NCBI GenBank assembly: GCA_000242935.3
Contig: CP007053.1
Coordinates: 1,426,001-1,490,000 of the forward strand
Direction of reading: 5' to 3'
DNA: 64,000 bases
From: Opitutaceae bacterium TAV5
GTDB taxonomy: Bacteria > Verrucomicrobiota > Verrucomicrobiia > Opitutales > Opitutaceae
The number at the start of each line of letters is the position of its first letter. Positions within the stretch are counted from its first letter, which is position 1. Shown piece after piece: positions 26,383 through 33,869 of the stretch. Both the position numbers and the translations under genes were made by a program. The notes beneath the pieces were generated by a model. It was not told the origin of the DNA and did no database searches. It was given only the letters and a program-made list of their open reading frames with translations.

Positions 26383-28104
26383 ATGAACCGCTCCTCCATT
26401 TCCAACCTCATCGGCCTCCTCCTTCTCCTCGGCTGTTTTACCTTCGCCCTCTTCAAGGTCTTCTCCCGCAACCGCGCCGAAGCCTCCGGCGGCGAAATCA
26501 TCCGCTTCGCCCACTGGCAGCTCGAAGGCGGCCTGCGGAAGGCCCTCGACCAGCTCGCCCGCGATTACGAAAAGCTCCATCCCGGCGTCAAGGTCGAGCA
26601 GCTCGCCATCCCCGAGCGCACCTACGCCCAGTGGATCCAGACGCAGCTCATCGGCGGCACCGCCACCGACATCCTCCAGCTCGGCCGCCTCAGCGCCGGC
26701 GAGGACGAAATGCTCGCCCGCTTCTTCCAGCCCCTCTCCGACCTCGTCGAGCGCCCCAACCCCTACAACAAGGGCACCGAACTCGAGAACACCATCTGGC
26801 GCGAAACCTTCGTCGATGGTCTCACCGGCGGCTTCGCCTACCGCCCCAACCTCCTCGAATACTACGGCGTGGGCATGTCCATGTTCACCGTCCGCGTCTA
26901 TTACAACGTCTCCCTCTGGAAACGCATTCTCGGCGACACGCCCGCGCCCCGTAACTTCAACGAATTTCTCGACGTCTGCCACCGGGTCGAAACCTACGCG
27001 AAAGAGAAAAAGGTGGACGTCATCCCCGTCGCCGGCTCCAAGGCCAACGGGCCCCAGCTCATCCAGAAATTCGTCACCAGCCAGACGCAGAAGATGGCCC
27101 GCGCCACCCTGCGCAACTATTCCATGAAATCCGAGGCCGCCGACGTGGGCATCAGCTACCTGCGTGGCGACTGGACCCTCGACACCCCCGCCATCACCGA
27201 CGCCTTCACCATCAACCGCGAAGTCGGCCTCCTCCTCCAGCCCGGCTACATGTCCATCACCCGCGAGGACGCCTCCTTCTATTTCCTGCAAAGCCACGCT
27301 CTCATGATCGCCACCGGCAGCTGGGACGCTCCCTCCTTCCGCCAGCAGGCCGACTTCGAAATCAAGGTCTTCGACATCCCCATCCCCTCGCCTTCCCACT
27401 CGAAGTACGGTCGCAACGTCCTCGGCCTCCCCTCCGAAGCCGCCACCAACGTCGGCCTCACCTTCGGCATCAACCGCGACTCGAAACACCGCGAACGCGC
27501 CATCGACTTCCTCCACTACATCACGTCGAAAGCCGGCAATACGAAGTTCACCGAACTCAGCGACTGGCTTCCCTCTGTCATCGGCGTCACGCCGCCGCCC
27601 TTCGTCGTCCCCTTCCTTCCCCGCACGGTCGGTTATGTGGACGGCTTCGAAATCCCCATCATCGGCGCCAACACCAAGCGCATCCTCGACAACGCCAACA
27701 ACACCCTCGTGCAACCCTCCGGCTCCGTCGATGCGTACAAGGCGCTCCTGCGGCCGGATCTCGACGGCGCCGTCCGCCAGGACCTCGCCCGCCTCGCCCA
27801 TATTTCCCGTATCAACATCGGGCGCCAGGATCTCATCCTCGCCGCCTACGCCGAACTCGTGGACCATTCCGGCAAACGGATCGCCGCAGCGAAGGCAGCC
27901 GGGGCCGAAGCCGCCAGCGAAACGGCAGCCGACCCGAAGCCAGCCGTTTCCGCCACCGCGGACAAAGCCGGACTGCTCGCGGCCGAAACGCGCAACGACG
28001 CCACGCTCCGCCAGCGCCTGAGTGAAACCATCGAGGCGCAAAACCAGCAGGAAGGCACCCGCGCCTGGCTTCTCGGCGAACTCGGCCGCCCCACCGGCCG
28101 CTGA
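26383..28104 (+). CDS. ABC transporter substrate-binding protein, family 1 type, without adjacent permeases
   Basis: This 573-residue protein has an N-terminal hydrophobic segment with a lipobox-like LLGC (C18), so it is probably a lipoprotein. The two-lobed family-1 binding fold shows FAHWQLEGGLRKALDQLARD, HPGVKVEQLAIP, YAQWIQTQLIGGTATDI and MIATGSWDAPSF. Family 1 proteins bind oligosaccharides for ABC importers, yet no permease or ATPase gene is adjacent. It is longer than usual (about 420), with an extra Ala/Glu-rich C-terminal tail after residue about 500. Its ligand is unknown. Confidence 0.8.
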   Translation: MNRSSISNLIGLLLLLGCFTFALFKVFSRNRAEASGGEIIRFAHWQLEGGLRKALDQLARDYEKLHPGVKVEQLAIPERTYAQWIQTQLIGGTATDILQLGRLSAGEDEMLARFFQPLSDLVERPNPYNKGTELENTIWRETFVDGLTGGFAYRPNLLEYYGVGMSMFTVRVYYNVSLWKRILGDTPAPRNFNEFLDVCHRVETYAKEKKVDVIPVAGSKANGPQLIQKFVTSQTQKMARATLRNYSMKSEAADVGISYLRGDWTLDTPAITDAFTINREVGLLLQPGYMSITREDASFYFLQSHALMIATGSWDAPSFRQQADFEIKVFDIPIPSPSHSKYGRNVLGLPSEAATNVGLTFGINRDSKHRERAIDFLHYITSKAGNTKFTELSDWLPSVIGVTPPPFVVPFLPRTVGYVDGFEIPIIGANTKRILDNANNTLVQPSGSVDAYKALLRPDLDGAVRQDLARLAHISRINIGRQDLILAAYAELVDHSGKRIAAAKAAGAEAASETAADPKPAVSATADKAGLLAAETRNDATLRQRLSETIEAQNQQEGTRAWLLGELGRPTGR

Positions 28105-28113
28105 CCGGTTTTT

Positions 28114-28145
28114 CCGGAGCGGCGGCGAGGACGCCGCCGCTCCGG
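28114..28145 (+). terminator. Perfect 14-bp hairpin after the solute-binding protein gene
   Basis: CCGGAGCGGCGGCG at 28114-28127 pairs perfectly with 28132-28145 around AGGA. It begins 9 bases after the stop codon. There is no T-run behind it. The GGAGCGGCGG arm is shared with the cloverleaf repeats, so it may be a reduced relative of that family. Confidence 0.5.
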
Positions 28146-28233
28146 TTGGACATCACGCGGGTTACGCCTCCTTTCCCGCCTTTGTTTCGTTGCCGCTTGC
28201 GCAGCCCCGGCGCGCCTCGCGACTATCGCGGGC

Positions 28234-29037
28234 ATGAACGCCGACACGCCCTTGCCCGCCGATTCCTTGCCCGCCGATCCTTCCCCCGACGTTGCCGCGG
28301 CGCCGGCAGTCGCAGCCGCGCTCCCTTCCGAACCGCCGCTGGCCCCGCTCGAGGCGCGGGCACTCGGTTGCCTCATCGAAAAGGAACTGACCACGCCCGA
28401 CGTCTATCCGTTGACGCTCAACTCCCTGGTCAACGCCTGCAACCAGCGCAACAACCGCGCCCCGGTCCTCACGGTTTCGGCCTCCGAAGTGGAGGCGGCG
28501 CTGGAAGGCTTGCGGCAAAAACGGCTCGCGGCGCTTTTCGCCGGCGCCGATGCGCGCGTGCCGAAATTTCGCCAGACGCTCGACCTGGTGTACCCGCTCG
28601 AAACGGCGGCGCGGGCGGTGCTGGCCGAACTGCTCCTGCGCGGTCCGCAGACCACGGCCGAGTTGCGCACCCGCGCCGCGAGGATGCACCCGCCACTCTC
28701 CGGCGCGGACGAAGTGGAATCGTTGCTGGCCGACATGGCGGCGCGTCCGGCCGGTCCACTCGTGCGTCGTTTGCCGCGCCAGCCGGGGCAGAAGGAAGCC
28801 CGTTGGGCGCAACTGCTCACCGGAGAACCGGCCGGCGTCGGCACCGATTTTTCCGGCAGCGATGCGGATGTCGCCGGGATGCCGGCTGCCCGGATCACCC
28901 TTTCGCCAGGCGCAGCCGCAGCGTCGCCTGCCGCCTTGCCGCCGGAAACGGAGCAGCGGCTGGCTGCGCTCGAGGCCGAAGTGACGCGATTGCGCACGGA
29001 ACTGGCCGCCTTGCGCGAGGCGCTCGGCGGCGGGTGA
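28234..29037 (+). CDS. YceH-family winged-helix protein (DUF480)
   Basis: This 267-residue protein has an Ala/Pro-rich N-terminal extension (1-30). The conserved YceH body follows: EARALGCLIEKELTTPDVYP, LTLNSLVNACNQRNNRAP, then a second winged-helix unit (LLRGPQTTAELRTRAARM). A short C-terminal coiled coil closes it (EQRLAALEAEVTRLRTELAA). The molecular role of the family is not established; two winged helices suggest nucleic-acid or regulatory contacts. It stands alone between repeats. Confidence 0.88.
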   Translation: MNADTPLPADSLPADPSPDVAAAPAVAAALPSEPPLAPLEARALGCLIEKELTTPDVYPLTLNSLVNACNQRNNRAPVLTVSASEVEAALEGLRQKRLAALFAGADARVPKFRQTLDLVYPLETAARAVLAELLLRGPQTTAELRTRAARMHPPLSGADEVESLLADMAARPAGPLVRRLPRQPGQKEARWAQLLTGEPAGVGTDFSGSDADVAGMPAARITLSPGAAAASPAALPPETEQRLAALEAEVTRLRTELAALREALGGG

Positions 29038-29100
29038 AATCCGGCGCTTCGGGTTTCCGGACCTTTTTACGGGAACGCGTCGCCGCCGAAAACGTTTTTG

Positions 29101-29265
29101 ACCACGGGTTACCTGGGGCGGCTGTGCCGCAACCGAAGGGAGAAGAATGGCCACGAAAAACACGAAAAAACACACCGCGCATGAAATCCTTCATCGCGCT
29201 TATAAGCGCGCGGGAGATTCTCGTCGGACAGAAGGAAATTTTGTGTTTTTTGTGGCCATCCCGGG
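29101..29265. repeat. 165-bp dispersed element with CGCGCTTATAAGCGCG core, copy A
   Basis: The element has arm sequences of the CACGAAAA type (GGCCACGAAAAACACGAAAA at about 29150 and a TTTTTTGTGGCC partner at about 29256). Between them is a perfect 16-base palindrome at 29195-29210. Aligned with the reverse complement of 39365-39529, about 131 core bases differ at only 9 sites, all transitions. The upstream hairpin differs in sequence but keeps pairing. Confidence 0.85.
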
Positions 29266-29400
29266 TTGAATCCGGAACGCATCGACACCGAGGGAAATCA
29301 TGCGCTTCCGCGCACAATTTTTCAGGGTAGTTTTCCGGATCTGCCAGGCTGTCGCTTTGCCCGATACGCGGATACTATCGGCATCTCAAGGTTTCGGGAT

Positions 29401-29476
29401 TTTTACACAAAGATCACGAAGGACACAACGGTTTGTTTTTCAGTATCTTCGCGTTCTTTGCGATCTTCGTGTAAAA
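29401..29476. repeat. Inverted repeat pair of the TTTTACACAAAG type
   Basis: The arms at 29401-29428 and 29448-29476 are near inverted complements built of ACAAAGATCACGAAGGA-like units. They end in TTTTACAC/GTGTAAAA, with a 19-base spacer. With copy A above, the 451-base gap 29038-29489 is mostly repeat sequence and no gene is seen in it. Confidence 0.8.
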
Positions 29477-29489
29477 CCGGAATCAGCGC

Positions 29490-29897
29490 TCAGTGCGGCT
29501 GGTATCCGGTGGGCGATTCGTCGAGATCGATGGCGACGTGGGCCCGGGTAAACGCCTCCCGAAGCGGCGGCAGGAAATGCTCCGCGAATTCCTCGAGCGC
29601 GAAGGTGATGTCGTGCTCCCCGCCATCGGTGGCGAGAAAGACGGCTTCGGCCATTTCCATGATATCGCCGTCCGTGAAATGTTCCTCGATCACCGACTGG
29701 CTGCCGGTCACGGCCGTGAGCGTGGCCTGGGTGGGGTCGTCTTCCGGACCGCCTTGCAGGCGCACGATGCCCTGCAACCGGGCGACCGCGATGCGGCCGG
29801 CGAAGCGGCTGATCGTCTGCCAGGCCCAAGCCATGTTGGCGAGGGTGGCGAGGCGAATGAGTGTCTTGCGGGAGGCGAGGAGATCGGAGAGTTTCAT
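29490..29897 (-). CDS. Hypothetical protein, 135 residues
   Basis: This protein is of unknown family. It begins MKLSDLLASRKTLIRLATLA and has a conserved-looking acidic C-terminal half (IEEHFTDGDIMEMAEAVFLA, ALEEFAEHFLPPLREAFT, IDLDESPTG). No signal peptide or membrane segment is visible, so it is a soluble cytoplasmic protein. The ATG at 29897 was chosen over upstream in-frame starts because the extension is Arg/Cys-rich and resembles untranslated leader. It is monocistronic on this strand. Confidence 0.65.
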   Translation of the reverse strand: MKLSDLLASRKTLIRLATLANMAWAWQTISRFAGRIAVARLQGIVRLQGGPEDDPTQATLTAVTGSQSVIEEHFTDGDIMEMAEAVFLATDGGEHDITFALEEFAEHFLPPLREAFTRAHVAIDLDESPTGYQPH

Positions 29898-30318
29898 AAT
29901 AGTGATGAAGTTTCCTGACCTGGTGCAGATGCACCGGTTGCGGTTGATGGTGACCCGACGTCGGTAATGCATAACGCGTGCCCTCTTCCCGTCCCCGTCG
30001 GCCGGAGCCGCGCGCGCAGGCATGCGGGGCGGCCTGCCTCTGCGTTCTTTCTCCGGCCTGGAGGAGCGCCTGGTCCTTACCCGGCGTCCTTGCAGTCACT
30101 CACTGACGGAAACACGGAAGACTCTCGCAACAATCCCGACGTCTTCAGACCTGAAACACAACTGACCCAGACTTTGACGAGTTTTACTGATCGGTACTGA
30201 TCGGCGAACGCCTTTAACCAGATACTGCCGTCACGCGGGTGCAAGCGGGTTTTGCGAAAAAATGCGGGCGCAGGCGGTGTTTTTTTCCGCATGCGGAGCG
30301 GGCGGATGGAGAGCTTGC
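29898..30318. other. 421-base gap between divergent genes, no gene recognised
   Basis: This should contain the promoters of the two divergent hypothetical genes. The only regular feature noted is a tandem duplication of ACTGATCGGT at about 30186-30204. No RNA gene, riboswitch or conserved repeat was recognised. Confidence 0.5.
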
Positions 30319-31089
30319 ATGAAGGGGGCGGTCAACCGCAGGCTTTTCGGCATGAAACTGAAAATTGCCCCGCTGTGGGGGATGTGCGTGCTGGCGTTGT
30401 TGCCGGTTCCGGAAACAAGGGCGGCCGGCGGCGAGACGGCGGGAAACCCGGCGGCGGCCGATCCGTTTGCCGGGCCGCCGGTGACGCTGGAGCGTTTTGC
30501 CAGCCGGTTCGCGAAAGAGGGCGAGAAGTGGGGCGGGCCGGCGTTCTGGCTGGAGGCGCTGCTGGTCAACCGGGAGGCGGCGGACGGGGCTGACGGGAAA
30601 AAGCCGCCATCCGCGCCGACGCCGGAAATGCTGGCGGCGGGTTTGCGGCTGCGCGTGCGGCTGCAACCGGGGCTGGCCGCGGGGCAGGAGCAGGTCACGG
30701 TGATCGACCGCACGCCGGCGGGCGTGCCGCTGGCCGGCACACCGCGCAAGGTGGGCACACGCCTGTACGCGTTTGCCCGGCGGGTGGAGCCGGCGGCGGC
30801 AGGGGACCACGCGGGAGAAGCTGCGCAGACACAGCCCTCTTACGACGTGGCCTTCAATGTGTGGCACGCGGTGCTCTCGGGTTTTGTCGAAACCGGCGAA
30901 GGGGTGCAGGGGGTGTTTGCGTCGTCGGAAGTGGACTCGCGCGCGCAGATGGCGGCGGGTCGATGGATGGTCTTCGGCGGCCTCACGCGGGAGGAGGCGA
31001 GCCGGGCTGCCGACGGCAAGGAGAAGGTGCAGAAACGCGAGAGCCTCGTCTGGCTGCGGATCGTGGACGGGAGTACGGCGGCGGAGTGA
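30319..31089 (+). CDS. Hypothetical exported protein, 256 residues
   Basis: An N-terminal signal peptide is apparent (n-region MKGAVNRRLFGMKLK, hydrophobic APLWGMCVLALLPV, cleavage near TRAA). The mature part has an Ala/Gly-rich linker, then VTLERFASRFAKEGEKWGGPAFWLEALLVN, and ends with DSRAQMAAGRWMVFGGLTR and ESLVWLRIVDG. No family recognised. The start at 30319 is preferred because TGGAGAG lies at ribosome-binding distance. The next ATG at 30352 is the alternative. It is convergent with speA; a cloverleaf repeat fills the space between their stops. Confidence 0.65.
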   Translation: MKGAVNRRLFGMKLKIAPLWGMCVLALLPVPETRAAGGETAGNPAAADPFAGPPVTLERFASRFAKEGEKWGGPAFWLEALLVNREAADGADGKKPPSAPTPEMLAAGLRLRVRLQPGLAAGQEQVTVIDRTPAGVPLAGTPRKVGTRLYAFARRVEPAAAGDHAGEAAQTQPSYDVAFNVWHAVLSGFVETGEGVQGVFASSEVDSRAQMAAGRWMVFGGLTREEASRAADGKEKVQKRESLVWLRIVDGSTAAE

Positions 31090-31090
31090 G

Positions 31091-31280
31091 GGAGCGGCGG
31101 CATGGCAGGCTGTCGGCCTGCGGCCTCGGTACCTGCCGCTGCGACGAGGCGCGACGCGCCTCGCCCTGTACAGCACCACAGTGCAGGGAAGGCGGTCGTC
31201 GCGGCGCCGCACCGGGCGTGATGGTCTCCACAATTCGAATACCCGCCCGGCCAATGCAGCGGCAGGAATGCCGCCGCTCC
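31091..31280. repeat. Cloverleaf-type structured repeat, copy 2 (convergent intergenic)
   Basis: The outer arm begins GGAGCGGCGGCAT at 31091 and ends with GCAGCGGCAGGAATGCCGCC at about 31256-31275 plus GCTCC. The inner hairpin GAGGCGC/GCGCCTC is kept near 31147-31163. Extra sequence (about 85 bases) is inserted in the loops compared with the copy at 48.9 kb. It starts one base after one stop codon (31089) and ends one base before the other (31282). Confidence 0.7.
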
Positions 31281-31281
31281 G

Positions 31282-33264
31282 TTATTTTTTCCCGCGCCGG
31301 CTTTTCGCTTTCGGCGTCAGGACCGCGCCGGGGGGTTTGCGGCGGGAGCGGGTGATGTTGAGGTACGTCTTGGAACGCATCTGCTCCTCGTAGTACTCGG
31401 TCATGCGCACGCCTTCCCGGGGTTTGACGAGATCCTTTTTCGTGGCGGCGTCGATCTGCGTCTTCATGCGACGGCAGAGTTCCTCCCACTGGTATTGCAC
31501 GCCCTCGATCACGTCGGAGATGCGGCTGCCGGCGAGCGCCTCCTCGACATAGAATCCGTTGGGCTCGTCCTCCTCGAGGAAGACGTGCACCTCGTTGACG
31601 CGCCCGAAGAGATTGTGCAGGTCACCCATGATGTCCTGGTAGGCGCCGGTCAGGAAGACGCCGAGGTAGTAGGGCTTGTGGTTGAGCGGGTGCAGTTGCA
31701 GGTAATCGCGCGTATCCTGCAGGTCGATGAAGCTGTTGATCTTGCCGTCGGAGTCGCAGGTGATGTCCACGAGCGTGGCGTTGACGGTGGGTTTTTCGTT
31801 GAGCCGGTGAAGCGGCGCGATGGGGAAGAGCTGCTTGAGCGCCCAGTGATCGAGCAGCGACTGGAAGACGGAGAAATTGCAGACGTACTGGTCGGCGAGG
31901 AGCGTCTTGAGTTCCTGGAGGTCTTCGGGGATGTAGCCGTTTTCGTTGAGCTCGCCGGCGATCTGTTCGCAGATCTGCCAGAAAATGGACTCGGCGGCGG
32001 CGCGGTTTTCGAGATCGAGGTAGCCGAGGTTGAAGAGCGAAAACGCCTGGTCCTTGGCCTGCACCGCGTCATGGAAGCGTTCCTGCTTGCCGAGCTTGCT
32101 GCGGTTGCGGAGGAGGGTTTCGAGGTCGGTGACGACCTTGTGCTTTTCCTTGGGCTGGTGCTGGCGGCCGAGGGTTTCGCGCTTGTTGATCCGCTCGAAC
32201 ACCTCGACGACGAGCATCGAGTGCGGCGCGACGACGGCGCGGCCGGATTCGCTGACGAGATCGGGCACGGGCACGCCGGCGCCGTCGCAGATGTCGCGGA
32301 CGTTGGCGACGACGTCGCGCGCGTACTCGGCCATCGTGTAGTTCATCGATGATTCGTAGTTGGTGCGCGAGCCGTCGTAGTCGATGCCGAGGCCGCCGCC
32401 CACGTCGAGGTAGCCCATCGGGAAACCCATCTTGTGGAGCTGGCAGTAGAACCGGGAGGCCTCGATGACGGCGTTCTTGATCGTGAGGATGTTGGGCACC
32501 TGCGAGCCGATGTGGAAATGCACCAGGCGGAGGGCCGAGGAGAGTTTGGCTTTCCGGAGTTTTTCGCAGGCGAAGAGGATTTCGGCGGTGTTGAGGCCGA
32601 ACTTGGCGTTGTCGCCGGTGGAGGACGACCACTTGCCCTCGCCGCGCGTCTGGAGCTTGGCGCGGAAACCGATCATGGGTTTCACGCCGACTTCCCCGGC
32701 GATGGCGATGATGTCATCCACCTCGGAAAGCTGCTCGACCACGATGATGATTTTTTTGCCGATCTTGCGGCCGATCAGCGCGAGCCGGATGTAGTCGAGG
32801 TCCTTGTAGCCGTTGCAGATAATGAGGCGGTTGTGCCCCTCGTGCATGGCGAGGGCGATCATGAGCTCGGGTTTGGAGCCGGCTTCGAGGCCATAGTTGT
32901 AGCCCTTGCCGGCATCGATGATCTCGTCCACGACCTCGCGGAGCTGGTTGACCTTGATCGGGAAGACGCCGCGGTACTCGCCCTTGTAGCCTTCCTCCTT
33001 GATGGCCTGGCGGAAGAGGTCGTTGAGCTGGGTGACGCGGTGGCGCAGCAAATCCTGGAAACGGATGACCATCGGGGCCTTGAGTCCGGTTTCGAGGGCT
33101 TCATCGACCACGTCGAGGATGCGGATGGAGCGGGCGTCGGCCAGCGGCTGCACGGTGACGAGTCCGTCGGTATCGACCCCGAAGTGGCCGGCACCCCAGC
33201 GTTTGAAGCCGTACAGTTCTTCGGAGCGTTCGGCTGACCAGGCGGAAGAGGGTTTGCTTTTCAA
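31282..33264 (-). CDS. speA: Biosynthetic arginine decarboxylase
   Basis: This 660-residue fold-III PLP enzyme turns arginine into agmatine for polyamine synthesis. The PLP lysine is K104 in GVFPIKVNQ. Other hallmarks are YNYGLEAGSKPELM, VHFHIGSQ, YLDVGGGLGIDYDGS, SESGRAVVAPHS and ADQYVCNFSVFQS. Length and order match SpeA of the large biosynthetic type. It has a Lys/Arg-rich C-terminal tail (SRRKPPGAV...KSRRGKK), which is somewhat unusual. No speB or aguA is next to it. The gene is divergent from yajC across about 100 bases. Confidence 0.95.
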   Translation of the reverse strand: MKSKPSSAWSAERSEELYGFKRWGAGHFGVDTDGLVTVQPLADARSIRILDVVDEALETGLKAPMVIRFQDLLRHRVTQLNDLFRQAIKEEGYKGEYRGVFPIKVNQLREVVDEIIDAGKGYNYGLEAGSKPELMIALAMHEGHNRLIICNGYKDLDYIRLALIGRKIGKKIIIVVEQLSEVDDIIAIAGEVGVKPMIGFRAKLQTRGEGKWSSSTGDNAKFGLNTAEILFACEKLRKAKLSSALRLVHFHIGSQVPNILTIKNAVIEASRFYCQLHKMGFPMGYLDVGGGLGIDYDGSRTNYESSMNYTMAEYARDVVANVRDICDGAGVPVPDLVSESGRAVVAPHSMLVVEVFERINKRETLGRQHQPKEKHKVVTDLETLLRNRSKLGKQERFHDAVQAKDQAFSLFNLGYLDLENRAAAESIFWQICEQIAGELNENGYIPEDLQELKTLLADQYVCNFSVFQSLLDHWALKQLFPIAPLHRLNEKPTVNATLVDITCDSDGKINSFIDLQDTRDYLQLHPLNHKPYYLGVFLTGAYQDIMGDLHNLFGRVNEVHVFLEEDEPNGFYVEEALAGSRISDVIEGVQYQWEELCRRMKTQIDAATKKDLVKPREGVRMTEYYEEQMRSKTYLNITRSRRKPPGAVLTPKAKSRRGKK

Positions 33265-33364
33265 GGCTGGGAAATGGCGGCTGGGTTATGGCTTGCGTTC
33301 TGAGCGGCGGACACGGTTATCTCGACGTTTCTTTTTTCAAACACATCAACACGCAACGCCGAAA

Positions 33365-33739
33365 ATGACTCAGTTTTCCAACTCGCTCTTCATCGCCCAG
33401 ACGACTTCCGCTCCCGCCGCCCCCGCCGGCGACGGTGCCGCCCCCGGTGGCCAGCCTTCCAGTCCCGGCGGCGGTTTCACGCTTCTGTTCCCGATTCTCC
33501 TGCTCGTGGCGATGTACTTCCTGATGATCGCCCCGCAGCGCAAGAAGCAGAAACAGCATCAGAAAATGATCTCCGAACTCGGCGCCGGCGACGAGATCGT
33601 GACCTCCGGCGGCATCTACGGCGAGATCACCGGCAAGAAGGAAGACCGCTTCATCGTGCGCATCGCCGACAACACCAAGGTCGAGATCGCCAAGGGTTTT
33701 GTCCAGACGGTCGTCCGCCGCGCTTCGGACGGCAAATAA
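33365..33739 (+). CDS. yajC: Preprotein translocase accessory subunit YajC
   Basis: This 124-residue protein has a Pro/Gly-rich N-terminus, a single membrane helix (about 38-56, FTLLFPILLLVAMYFLMIAP) and the family motif PQRKKQKQHQKM. The cytoplasmic domain follows: LGAGDEIVTSGGIYGEI and FIVRIADNTKVEIAKG. YajC joins SecDF in the holotranslocon. The ATG at 33365 gives the standard length; in-frame sequence upstream runs antisense to speA. It is 130 bases from secDF on the same strand, the usual yajC-secD-secF order. Confidence 0.94.
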   Translation: MTQFSNSLFIAQTTSAPAAPAGDGAAPGGQPSSPGGGFTLLFPILLLVAMYFLMIAPQRKKQKQHQKMISELGAGDEIVTSGGIYGEITGKKEDRFIVRIADNTKVEIAKGFVQTVVRRASDGK

Positions 33740-33778
33740 CCCGCCCCCCTGCCCCCCGCCTCCCGCCCTCCACCGGCG

Positions 33779-33818
33779 TAAATCGGCTTAAATCGATTTA
33801 TATCGACTTAAATCGCCC
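33779..33818. repeat. Four tandem 10-bp units between yajC and secDF
   Basis: Units are TAAATCGGCT, TAAATCGATT, TATATCGACT and TAAATCGCCC, an AT-rich island in very GC-rich sequence. They lie 52 bases before the secDF start. Helical-turn spacing would suit a protein-binding site or promoter, but this is inference. Confidence 0.7.
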
Positions 33819-33869
33819 CCCCCTCCCTCCGCGGCTGGCGCAGCTCTTTTTAACAAACCAAAAACCAAC

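Noticed and set aside
29181-29266. Small ORF (MKSFIALISARE...) shared by both 165-bp elements
   Set aside because: Most of the differences between the two copies that fall in this frame change the amino acid, so there is no sign of selection on a peptide; the structure is the conserved feature.
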